Assembly: GCA_000432895.1 (NCBI GenBank)
Contig: FR889416.1
Span: 11,409 to 17,045 of the forward strand
Length of the DNA stretch: 5,637 bases
Origin: Firmicutes bacterium CAG:449
GTDB lineage: Bacteria; Bacillota_I; Bacilli_A; RFN20; CAG-449
Reading direction: 5' to 3'
The position numbers and the translations under genes are program-made. A model generated the notes under the pieces. It did not search any database. It was given only the letters and a program-made list of their open reading frames with translations, and was not told where the DNA came from. This document shows, piece by piece, positions 1-5,577 of the stretch (the first letter of the stretch is position 1; each line of letters begins with the position of its first letter).

Positions 1-517
1 TTTTAGTTATACCAAGTGCACAATAAATTTGAGCAATAATTCTTGCAACTGTAGTTTTTCCTGTACCTGGATTACCTGTAAAAATCAAATGATAAGACAT
101 TGGAGGAATGGAAAGACCATTTTCTCTTCTCATATTAAACACTTTTATTTGTTCAACCCAATCATTAATTTGCTTTTTAACAGAATTAAGGCCGATTAAA
201 TTATTTAATTTTTTCAACGCTTCTTCTAAAGACACTTTTTCTTCTTGAAAAATAACACTATTAACTTTTTCACTATTTGAAGAAGATAACGTCTCTTGTT
301 TTAAAATAATTTTATTTGCTAATTCAGTAAGTTCAGTCGCCCTTTTAAATCTTTGTTCTTTTAAAGAACCTTCTGATAATTTAGCAAGTTTTAATAAACT
401 TTCCGCGGAAGCATAAATATTTCTTTTCGCAGCTTCATAATTACCTTCTTTCAACGCATTCATTCCTTTTTCATAATAAATATTGAAAGAATCATATAAA
501 AATCTTGTTTCACTCAT
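1..517 (-). CDS. MIT-domain AAA ATPase, CbxX/SpoVK type (partial, 3' end outside window)
   Basis: The first 172 codons are present; the gene continues past the left edge. Residues about 8-70 form a helical region with the pattern of an MIT domain (Y-x-K-G-x-x-A-x-K-x-GNYEAA near 15-30, then regularly spaced Ala/Leu in SAESLLKLAK and KRATELTELANKI). After a short linker, residues about 97-172 match the start of a CbxX/CfqX (SpoVK-like) AAA domain: the LNNLIGLNSVK segment, then the hallmark MSYHLIFTGNPGTGKTTVAR at 140-159 with Walker A GNPGTGKT at 148-155. Walker B, sensor and arginine-finger residues lie outside the window. The ATG is set by AAGAGGTG five bases upstream, which overlaps the stop of the ESCRT-III-like gene; the gap between the two genes is 11 bp. 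MIT domains usually bind ESCRT-III tails, so the upstream neighbour is the obvious candidate partner (inference). The AAA call is firm. The MIT call is by pattern only, and a TPR-like helical hairpin is the alternative. Confidence 0.88.
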   Translation of the reverse strand, partial: MSETRFLYDSFNIYYEKGMNALKEGNYEAAKRNIYASAESLLKLAKLSEGSLKEQRFKRATELTELANKIILKQETLSSSNSEKVNSVIFQEEKVSLEEALKKLNNLIGLNSVKKQINDWVEQIKVFNMRRENGLSIPPMSYHLIFTGNPGTGKTTVARIIAQIYCALGITK

Positions 518-528
518 GTGATCACCTC

Positions 529-1161
529 TTAAACTTGTAATTTAGATTGAATATCATTTATTTTTTTATCAATTTCTTGATCAATACTACTTTCTGAATC
601 AACAGCATCATTATTAATTAATTTATCAATTTCATCATCTGAAATAGATGAATCGATACCATCAAAAGAAGTGATTGACTCACTAGCGGTTTCTAAAAAA
701 GCATCTAAAGCTTGATATTGACCTTCATTATTAGCAATTGCCTTTTCATATGCAGTTTGTGCCTTTACCATATCAATACTTGATGTAATATCTTTCATTT
801 GCTTAGAAATTGTATTCATTCCTCCTACAAAATCACCAATAATTTTATTCATATCATTTAATTGCATTGATATTTCAAAATTAGCAATCATTGCATCAAT
901 AACTTTTTGCTTACTTAGACATATTTTTAAACCAGATTTTGCTAACTTATAGGTTTGTAAATCACCTACTAATGTTGCTTTTTTAGCTTTATCTATATAA
1001 TCTTTTTTAAAATTATCTAGTTTTTGTGATTGACTTTTCATACTAGATAAAGTTCTTTTAATATTAATCTTTGCTTGAATTTCTTTTTCTTTTTGCTCTT
1101 GCAGCAATTTTTCTTGTTTAATTCTTTCTTTTTCTAGTCTTCTTTTTTTAAAACTAAACAT
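529..1161 (-). CDS. ESCRT-III/Snf7-like helical protein with C-terminal MIM1-like motif
   Basis: This is a 210-aa, almost fully helical and charged protein with no signal peptide or membrane segment. It follows the ESCRT-III layout: a very basic start (KKRR at 5-8), a long first helix to about 62, a turn at GD (66-67) followed by TYKLAKSGLK, and a Met-rich stretch at 91-131 (ISMQLNDM, GGMNTISKQM). Its C-terminal third is acidic, with SDDEID at 174-179. The last residues fit the MIM1 pattern (D/E)xxLxxRLxxL with conservative changes: D194, I197, K200, I201, I204. In ESCRT systems such tails bind MIT domains, and the next gene encodes an MIT-like ATPase. AAGGGG lies 5 bases before the ATG. It could be a filament-forming membrane remodeller (inference). 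PspA/Vipp1, the known bacterial members, usually lack the acidic tail and a MIM. A generic coiled-coil protein is the main alternative, since helical low-GC proteins look alike by eye. Confidence 0.68.
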   Translation of the reverse strand: MFSFKKRRLEKERIKQEKLLQEQKEKEIQAKINIKRTLSSMKSQSQKLDNFKKDYIDKAKKATLVGDLQTYKLAKSGLKICLSKQKVIDAMIANFEISMQLNDMNKIIGDFVGGMNTISKQMKDITSSIDMVKAQTAYEKAIANNEGQYQALDAFLETASESITSFDGIDSSISDDEIDKLINNDAVDSESSIDQEIDKKINDIQSKLQV

Positions 1162-1172
1162 ATTATCCCCTT

Positions 1173-1292
1173 TTATTTTATAAAATTTTTAAACCAATCA
1201 ATAATAATTGGTAACCACCCAAAATAACAAATTGCATATCCTAAGGCTAATGCTAATAAAAAATTAAAAATTCTTCCTATAATTTTAAACAT
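1173..1292 (-). CDS. 39-aa small membrane protein
   Basis: This short ORF fills the gap between the 147-aa gene and the ESCRT-III-like gene. It reads MFKIIGRIFNFLLALALGYA followed by ICYFGWLPIIIDWFKNFIK. There is one hydrophobic segment (about 11-31) flanked by Lys/Arg at both ends, with Trp and Tyr near its borders as expected for a membrane helix. The start is supported by GAGGAAG (minus strand, 1300-1306) seven bases upstream. The ATG lies two bases after the stop of the preceding gene, so translation is probably coupled. The stop is 11 bases before the next ATG. Spacing, ribosome site and composition all fit a real gene. The function is unknown; a membrane anchor or recruiter for the neighbouring cytosolic proteins is a guess. 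AT-rich DNA readily encodes hydrophobic peptides, which limits certainty. Confidence 0.7.
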   Translation of the reverse strand: MFKIIGRIFNFLLALALGYAICYFGWLPIIIDWFKNFIK

Positions 1293-1294
1293 AA

Positions 1295-1738
1295 CTATGC
1301 TTCCTCACTAACTAATAAATTTAATTTCTTACTGAACTTAGTTTTATTAAGCATATAAGTAAATATTTCATCCAATTTATCTTCATTAAATTCTTCATCA
1401 TCAAATTTTGAATATAAATGAAACTCAAAAAATGTACCTGTTTCTAAATCTTCATCACAAGCAATAAACGATTGAAATATTCCTCTATCGCTTTCAAATT
1501 CTGATTTCAAATGCTTATAATCATCAAAGGTAACTGCATTTCTAAATTCATATATACTGGCAATACACCAACCATCATCCATCGTATTATAAAATATTGC
1601 AAAATCCGGAATACCATCTACTAAAAAATTGAATTGTATATTAGTACCTTCGTCTTCAATGTTCGTTTCTAATTTAAACTCAACGCGTTTTTTAATAAAG
1701 AAATTAATAATTGATTGTGTCATTTTAATTTTACTCAT
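1295..1738 (-). CDS. acidic 147-aa protein of unknown function (YbjN-like fold possible)
   Basis: I do not recognise this protein with confidence. It is soluble, acidic and without a signal peptide. The N-terminal helix (about 7-19) is followed by alternating strand-like segments (IQFNFLVDG, FAIFYNTMDDGWCIASIYEF, FFEFHLYSKF) and a C-terminal helix (119-132). This alpha-beta pattern resembles the YbjN / type III secretion chaperone-like fold, whose members often act as small binding or chaperone proteins; that comparison is weak. AGAGGT lies nine bases before the first ATG (M1), which favours M1 over the in-frame Met at 6. It is the first gene after the 172-bp gap and probably the first of the second transcript. 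Its stop (TAG) is two bases from the start of the 39-aa membrane peptide. An adaptor or regulator for the neighbouring ATPases is possible but not shown. Confidence 0.8.
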   Translation of the reverse strand: MSKIKMTQSIINFFIKKRVEFKLETNIEDEGTNIQFNFLVDGIPDFAIFYNTMDDGWCIASIYEFRNAVTFDDYKHLKSEFESDRGIFQSFIACDEDLETGTFFEFHLYSKFDDEEFNEDKLDEIFTYMLNKTKFSKKLNLLVSEEA

Positions 1739-1835
1739 TTGTTTCTTACCTCTAAAAATAAATTTCTATAATCCATATTTTTTTATTTAATAAATATCAT
1801 TCATATTTCTATTATCATGTAATTAAATTTTTTAT

Positions 1836-1867
1836 CTTTATACCAAGATATTTAGTTCCTATTTCAA
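1836..1867 (-). promoter_or_regulatory. candidate sigma-A promoter for the 147-aa / ESCRT-III-like / MIT-ATPase block
   Basis: On the minus strand an extended -10, TTGGTATAAA (TATAAA at 1837-1842 with TG one base upstream), follows a -35-like TTGAAA at 1862-1867. The spacer is 19 bp, slightly long, but the extended -10 can compensate. Transcription would start near 1830, giving a leader of about 90 nt before the ATG at 1738. One copy of the 13-bp direct repeat fills the spacer. AT-rich DNA gives frequent chance matches. Confidence 0.4.
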
Positions 1868-1907
1868 GCAAAAAAAATATAATTATCAATTTAGTTCCTA
1901 TACTTGG
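1843..1907. repeat. 13-bp direct repeat pair inside a 5-bp inverted repeat (possible operator)
   Basis: The 13-mer ATTTAGTTCCTAT occurs exactly at 1850-1862 and 1889-1901, 39 bp apart. The pair is bracketed by CCAAG (1843-1847) and its inverted complement CTTGG (1903-1907). The left copy falls between the candidate -35 and -10 elements, where a repressor would block RNA polymerase. The arrangement could be a two-site operator. No obvious GC-rich terminator hairpin is seen after the Vps4-like gene, only an eight-T run on the minus strand near 1870-1877. Confidence 0.55.
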
Positions 1908-1910
1908 AAT

Positions 1911-3023
1911 CTATTTTTCTTGCAATGAGAAATTTTTCAATTTTTCTAATTCCTTTTTTACAATGGTAGAGCTAACTTGAGACAATGATTCAATAAAATC
2001 ATTTTGAGTAATTGGAATTATTTTATTTTGTAAAATACTCTTTTTAATAGCAATATCTTTAGTAACATTACATGCTTCAACAACATCTGCACTACTATAA
2101 CCATCTAATTTTTTGGCAATAAAACTATAATTAACATTATCAATAGGTAATCCATTCATTTCATGAAGCAAAAGATTATATCTAGATTCCTCATTAGGTA
2201 AATCAATATAAATTTTCTTATTAAATCTGCCAGATCTTAAAAGAGCCGAATCAATATTCCATGGTTTATTTGTTGATGCAATAAGTAATACTGTATTTTT
2301 ATTTATTTCAAAACCATCCATTTGTGCTAGCAATTCAGATACAACTCTATTAACAGCATTAGAATTATTATTTTCACGATTAGTTCCTAATGAATCAAAT
2401 TCATCAAAGAAAATAATTGAACGATTATACCTTCTAGCTTCACAAAATAAATCTTTAATCTTTTTTTCAGATTCTCCATACCATTTAGATACAATATCAG
2501 AACATTGAATGGAAAAGAATTTTGCATTTATTTCATTAGCAATCGCTTTTGCTATCATTGTTTTACCAGTCCCAGGAGCCCCATACAAAAGAATTCCCCC
2601 ACCTGAACTTCTTTTAAATACTTTATAAATTTCCTTATATTTAAATGGATAAACCACCATTTGATTAATTAATTCTTTAACATTATCTAAACCAATTACA
2701 TCATCAAAAGTAACTTTATTATCTACTTCTTTTTCATCTTCAACTACATCTTCTTTTTTTGTAATTGTTTTTCTTTGAGATAATTCATATTCACATCTAA
2801 GAACGTCAATTTTATCAATTATATCTAATAATGGTTCATGATAATTAAAGAATTTTTCCATAGACATTACTTTCTTTTCTTCATAACGTCTATATTGAAC
2901 AATACATTTTTTATTTTCTACACCTATAATTTTTCCTAAACCAAAACTATTATGAAACACTTCTCTTCCGATCAAAGATTTAAATATACTAATTAAATTT
3001 TTTTGATATTCTTGTTTTGTCAT
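1911..3023 (-). CDS. Vps4/katanin-class AAA ATPase with N-terminal SH3/CarD-like module
   Basis: This is a 370-aa cytosolic ATPase. Residues about 18-62 form a small beta module (VFHNSFGLGKIIGVE then CIVQY) like the SH3/Tudor/CarD-type domains at the ends of some bacterial proteins. A charged linker (84-103) leads to a single AAA domain: Walker A GAPGTGKT at 148-155, pore loop SKWYGESEKKI at 179-189, Walker B IIFFDE at 203-208, sensor-1 N252 and arginine fingers in LLRSGRF (R263, R266). The SKWYGESEK loop is a hallmark of the meiotic clade (Vps4, katanin, spastin). The C-terminal helix, SSTIVKKELEKLKNF at 351-365, resembles the Vps4/katanin ending. All catalytic residues are present, so it should be an active threading ATPase. 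It has no MIT domain; that sits on the other ATPase. AAGGAG six bases before the ATG overlaps the stop of the Ntn gene before it. Substrates could be the ESCRT-III-like protein or peptidase substrates (inference). FtsH- or PAN-like AAA is the alternative. Confidence 0.9.
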   Translation of the reverse strand: MTKQEYQKNLISIFKSLIGREVFHNSFGLGKIIGVENKKCIVQYRRYEEKKVMSMEKFFNYHEPLLDIIDKIDVLRCEYELSQRKTITKKEDVVEDEKEVDNKVTFDDVIGLDNVKELINQMVVYPFKYKEIYKVFKRSSGGGILLYGAPGTGKTMIAKAIANEINAKFFSIQCSDIVSKWYGESEKKIKDLFCEARRYNRSIIFFDEFDSLGTNRENNNSNAVNRVVSELLAQMDGFEINKNTVLLIASTNKPWNIDSALLRSGRFNKKIYIDLPNEESRYNLLLHEMNGLPIDNVNYSFIAKKLDGYSSADVVEACNVTKDIAIKKSILQNKIIPITQNDFIESLSQVSSTIVKKELEKLKNFSLQEK

Positions 3024-3033
3024 TATTTTCTCC

Positions 3034-3681
3034 TTAAGCCATAATTTTTGATGTTCTTGAAATTTTATCAGTATTTAATATTTTTTTAATATCCTCCTCG
3101 TTATAAACTTTAAATTGACATGTTTCAGTATCAGAAATAATAATTGGATAACCTACATACATATCAACATTATTAGCAGCAACAATTGCTTTAATTAATC
3201 TAATCTCAACAGGCTCACCCACTGTAGAAGCAAGAGAACCAAGTGCACTATCTCTTCCTGATCCACGAGCAATATAATCATCAATTTCCATAACATATAA
3301 ATATTGAGATAGTTCATAAACTTTATCTTTATATGCAAATAAATATGTTGAGGTCATATAAGGTCCTCCACTATCATTAAAAGTAAATCCTTTTTCTTTT
3401 AAAGCATCAAACATGTTATAAATCATTTCGCCTTGTACAAAGTCAAAGTCAATATCTCCTTTTAAAGCTTTAGTTTCTGGAATAAAATTAGTTAATCTTA
3501 CTATTCCTAAATCTCTACAAGAACCAACTTGGCACATTAACGAATGATCTAAACCTTTAGTTTTCCAAATTTTATAATTATTTGGATTAGTTAAAATTGC
3601 TTTAGAAGCACCATAACTAACTTGACTATCAACTGCTAAATAAACTATATTATTTTCTTTTATAGCAATAATAACACTCAT
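3034..3681 (-). CDS. proteasome/HslV-like Ntn hydrolase, subunit with complete active-site set
   Basis: This 215-aa protein has the proteasome beta / HslV pattern. Once Met is removed, Ser2 becomes the N-terminal residue, and D18 in YLAVDSQVS then takes the place of Asp17. K37 in NNYKIWK matches Lys33 with a three-residue insertion. The VGS turn at 52-54 fits Gly47, ARGSG at 138-142 fits the GSG loop with Ser129, and D173 in NNVDMYVG fits Asp166. All assignments are by eye. Ser in place of the usual Thr has precedent in Bacillus CodW (HslV). It therefore looks like an active N-terminal-Ser peptidase that would assemble into a ring. The chain lacks a propeptide. It is about 40 residues longer than HslV, partly through a C-terminal tail after the SDTETCQF segment. 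AAGGAG five bases before the ATG overlaps the stop of the paralogous gene upstream, suggesting tandem co-expression. An orphan Ntn amidase of unknown substrate is possible. Confidence 0.85.
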   Translation of the reverse strand: MSVIIAIKENNIVYLAVDSQVSYGASKAILTNPNNYKIWKTKGLDHSLMCQVGSCRDLGIVRLTNFIPETKALKGDIDFDFVQGEMIYNMFDALKEKGFTFNDSGGPYMTSTYLFAYKDKVYELSQYLYVMEIDDYIARGSGRDSALGSLASTVGEPVEIRLIKAIVAANNVDMYVGYPIIISDTETCQFKVYNEEDIKKILNTDKISRTSKIMA

Positions 3682-3690
3682 TAAAACTCC

Positions 3691-4284
3691 TTATTCATTA
3701 AATAATTCAAATTGACATGAATCAGTATCAGTAATTAAGAATGGATAAGATATTTCAGTTTTATATTTTAAACAAGTTCTTAACGCTAAAAGAATTCTTT
3801 GTTTAGGATCATCAACATTTTGTGTAGATAACAAACTACCTATTGCTTCATCTATTCCATTGCCAATCACAGCAAAATCATCTAATTCTAATACTGCTCC
3901 ATAATTAAATATTTGAAATATCTTATCTTTATAAGCCACTATCATTTGAGACTCACATCTTCTATAACAATTTTCTTTGATTTTTAGAATATGTCTTTGA
4001 TCATAAATATCAAATAAATTTGGAACAAATTCATTAACCATAAATTCAAAATCAATATTGCCCTTCATAGCATTTGCTTCTGGAATTAAAGAAGTGCATC
4101 TTGCAATATTTTGTTCAATAAGACTACTATCAATTGACATAAGTATATGATCACACCCTTTTAAAGGAAAAATTTTATAATTATTTGGATTAGTTAAATC
4201 ATATTTCATAAAGAAATCGGACATATTAGAATCAGTTCCCATATAAACAACACCATTATGCTTTAAAGCTATTGTTAAACTCAT
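3691..4284 (-). CDS. proteasome/HslV-like Ntn hydrolase paralogue, partly degenerate active site
   Basis: This 197-aa protein is a paralogue of the downstream Ntn hydrolase. They share MSxxIAxKxN at the start, LTNPNNYKI at 30-38, KGxIDFxF near 74-81 and a D-T-x-x-CQF ending. It keeps Ser2, D18 and K37, the counterparts of residues 1, 17 and 33. The Gly47-like position is Asp (D52), the GSG loop reads GNG (141-143), and the Asp166-like position is Lys (K175). This suggests a weak or structural subunit paired with the intact paralogue, like unequal subunits in other proteasomes (inference from eye alignment). Its ribosome site GGAG (4294-4297) lies inside the last codons of the FtsH-like gene. 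Its ATG follows that gene's stop by one base, so translation is probably coupled. Confidence 0.83.
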   Translation of the reverse strand: MSLTIALKHNGVVYMGTDSNMSDFFMKYDLTNPNNYKIFPLKGCDHILMSIDSSLIEQNIARCTSLIPEANAMKGNIDFEFMVNEFVPNLFDIYDQRHILKIKENCYRRCESQMIVAYKDKIFQIFNYGAVLELDDFAVIGNGIDEAIGSLLSTQNVDDPKQRILLALRTCLKYKTEISYPFLITDTDSCQFELFNE

Positions 4285-4285
4285 C

Positions 4286-5560
4286 TTATCTTTCTCCTTT
4301 TAATAATTTGCTTATTTTTTCAGAAGATAAGCTACCTTCTTTAATTAATTCATCTTTTAATTTATTATAAATATCTATATTTTCTTTAATAATTTTAACT
4401 CCTTTTTCTAAAGTCCTATTCATATATTCAGAAATTTTATTTTCTATTTTTGATATTTTAGAATCAGACACAACTATATTAGGTCCACGTTTTTCATTTA
4501 TAGGATAATAACAATCAAATCCAAACATTCCTACACTTATAGCATTTTTAATCATTTCTTCAGCTTTTTTAACATCACCATCAGAAATAGTCGTCATATC
4601 ATTCATAATGGCTTTTTCACCAGCAATACCACCTAAAACAATAGTTAAATCATCTTCTAAAGAAGATAATTTTATAAAATTCATATTTTTATTTTCTCTT
4701 TTTACATATCCAGTAACTGTATCATATCTATCAACTGTAATTGAAGGAATTTCATTTTTTAATATATAAGTGGTAATAAAATGACCTATTTCATGACTAA
4801 TAATATATTTTAATTGTTCTTTATCATTTTCCCGCTTAACATCTTTAAAAATGATAGTTGGAATGTATTTTTCAAAATCACCTATAGTTGGTTTTTTCTT
4901 ATTAATCTTACAATCAATAAGAACTTCATTAATTAAGTTATTAATATCCGCGCCAGTAAAACCATTAGTCTTTTTAGATAGACTTTCCCTAGATATGTCA
5001 TTAAAAATATCATGTTTAGATAAATATAAATCAAAAATATTTTCTCTAGCTTCAAATGTTGGCAAAGTTAAAGTCATTTGCTTTTCTAATCTACCACTTC
5101 TTAGTAATGATCTTGGTAAACAAGATTTATCATTAGCAGTAGCAATAAGCAAAATTCCATTAGAATTATTTAACCCATCAATTTCTGTTAGCAATGTTTG
5201 AATTGCTCTTCTTTGTAAATCACTAAATTCAATTCTAGCGCCAATAAAAGAATCAATCTCATCAAAAAATAAAATAGATGGCTTACTTTTTCTAGCTTCA
5301 TTAAAAGCTAATTTAATATTTTCTATAATATTTTCATCTTTACTATTTAATGTTACTAAATTAACATTAGATTCATTTATAATTGCCGTAGCTAGCAATG
5401 TTTTACCAACCCCAGCTTCTCCTACTAAAAGTAGACCTTTTGGTAAAAAGATACCATCTTTTACATATTCATCATAATTTTGAAGAATAGTAATTAATTT
5501 TTTTGCTTCTTGTTTTTCAGTTTCATAACCAGCAATATCTTGTAATGTGTATTTGTTCAT
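4286..5560 (-). CDS. soluble FtsH-like AAA / M41 zinc metalloprotease
   Basis: This 424-aa protein joins a AAA domain to an M41 peptidase, as in FtsH, but starts directly at the AAA domain (YTLQDIAGYETEKQEAK at 4-20). It has no membrane helices or periplasmic domain; FtsH is typically about 600-650 aa. Visible motifs are Walker A GEAGVGKT (47-54), Walker B ILFFDEID (96-103), N143 of sensor 1, arginine fingers in LLRSGRLEK (R154, R157), and the helical lid with GFTGADI (200-206). The zinc site HEIGH is at 256-260, and D329 in SDGDVKKAEEM matches the third zinc ligand of FtsH. LGGIAGEKA (309-317) also fits M41. The pore segment is odd: FtsH's FVGVGA loop is replaced by a shorter stretch without aromatic residues (about 71-86). 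AGAGGG lies five bases before the ATG. It looks like a cytosolic ATP-dependent protease; whether it unfolds substrates itself is unclear. Confidence 0.92.
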   Translation of the reverse strand: MNKYTLQDIAGYETEKQEAKKLITILQNYDEYVKDGIFLPKGLLLVGEAGVGKTLLATAIINESNVNLVTLNSKDENIIENIKLAFNEARKSKPSILFFDEIDSFIGARIEFSDLQRRAIQTLLTEIDGLNNSNGILLIATANDKSCLPRSLLRSGRLEKQMTLTLPTFEARENIFDLYLSKHDIFNDISRESLSKKTNGFTGADINNLINEVLIDCKINKKKPTIGDFEKYIPTIIFKDVKRENDKEQLKYIISHEIGHFITTYILKNEIPSITVDRYDTVTGYVKRENKNMNFIKLSSLEDDLTIVLGGIAGEKAIMNDMTTISDGDVKKAEEMIKNAISVGMFGFDCYYPINEKRGPNIVVSDSKISKIENKISEYMNRTLEKGVKIIKENIDIYNKLKDELIKEGSLSSEKISKLLKGER

Positions 5561-5577
5561 TAAATCCCTCTTTTAAA

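Larger units (their letters stand above)
1739..1910. other. 172-bp intergenic region between the two gene blocks
   Basis: This is the only sizeable non-coding stretch in the window; other gaps are 17 bp or less. It carries the direct repeats and candidate promoter on its right half. The left half, which would be the leader of the second transcript, is nearly all A and T with one weak 6-bp A/T hairpin (AAATAT/ATATTT). I see no riboswitch, tRNA or supported small ORF here. The four-gene block upstream may read through into the second block. Confidence 0.6.

Noticed and set aside
529..1161. Phage-shock PspA/Vipp1 as the specific identity of the 210-aa protein
   Set aside because: The Met-rich middle, the acidic C-terminal third with SDDEID and the MIM1-like tail fit Vps2/Vps24-type ESCRT-III better. 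No PspA-type N-terminal amphipathic helix pattern is evident.
1843..1907. CCAAG/CTTGG pair as a transcription terminator for the Vps4-like gene
   Set aside because: The arms are only 5 bp with a 55-base loop, and no U-run follows the right-hand arm. It does not look like an intrinsic terminator.
3034..4284. Two Ntn hydrolase genes as one gene split by a frameshift
   Set aside because: Each has its own Shine-Dalgarno site, start, full-length fold pattern and stop. They align with each other along their whole length, so they are tandem paralogues.
4851..5201. 116-aa open frame on the plus strand
   Set aside because: It lies entirely within the FtsH-like gene, on the opposite strand, and has no recognisable motif. 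The M41/AAA reading of the other strand is unambiguous, so this is a shadow.
1911..5560. HbYX-type C-terminal tail for docking of either AAA protein on the Ntn ring
   Set aside because: The tails end in SLQEK and KGER. Neither has the hydrophobic-Tyr-X ending used by PAN or Mpa-type docking.
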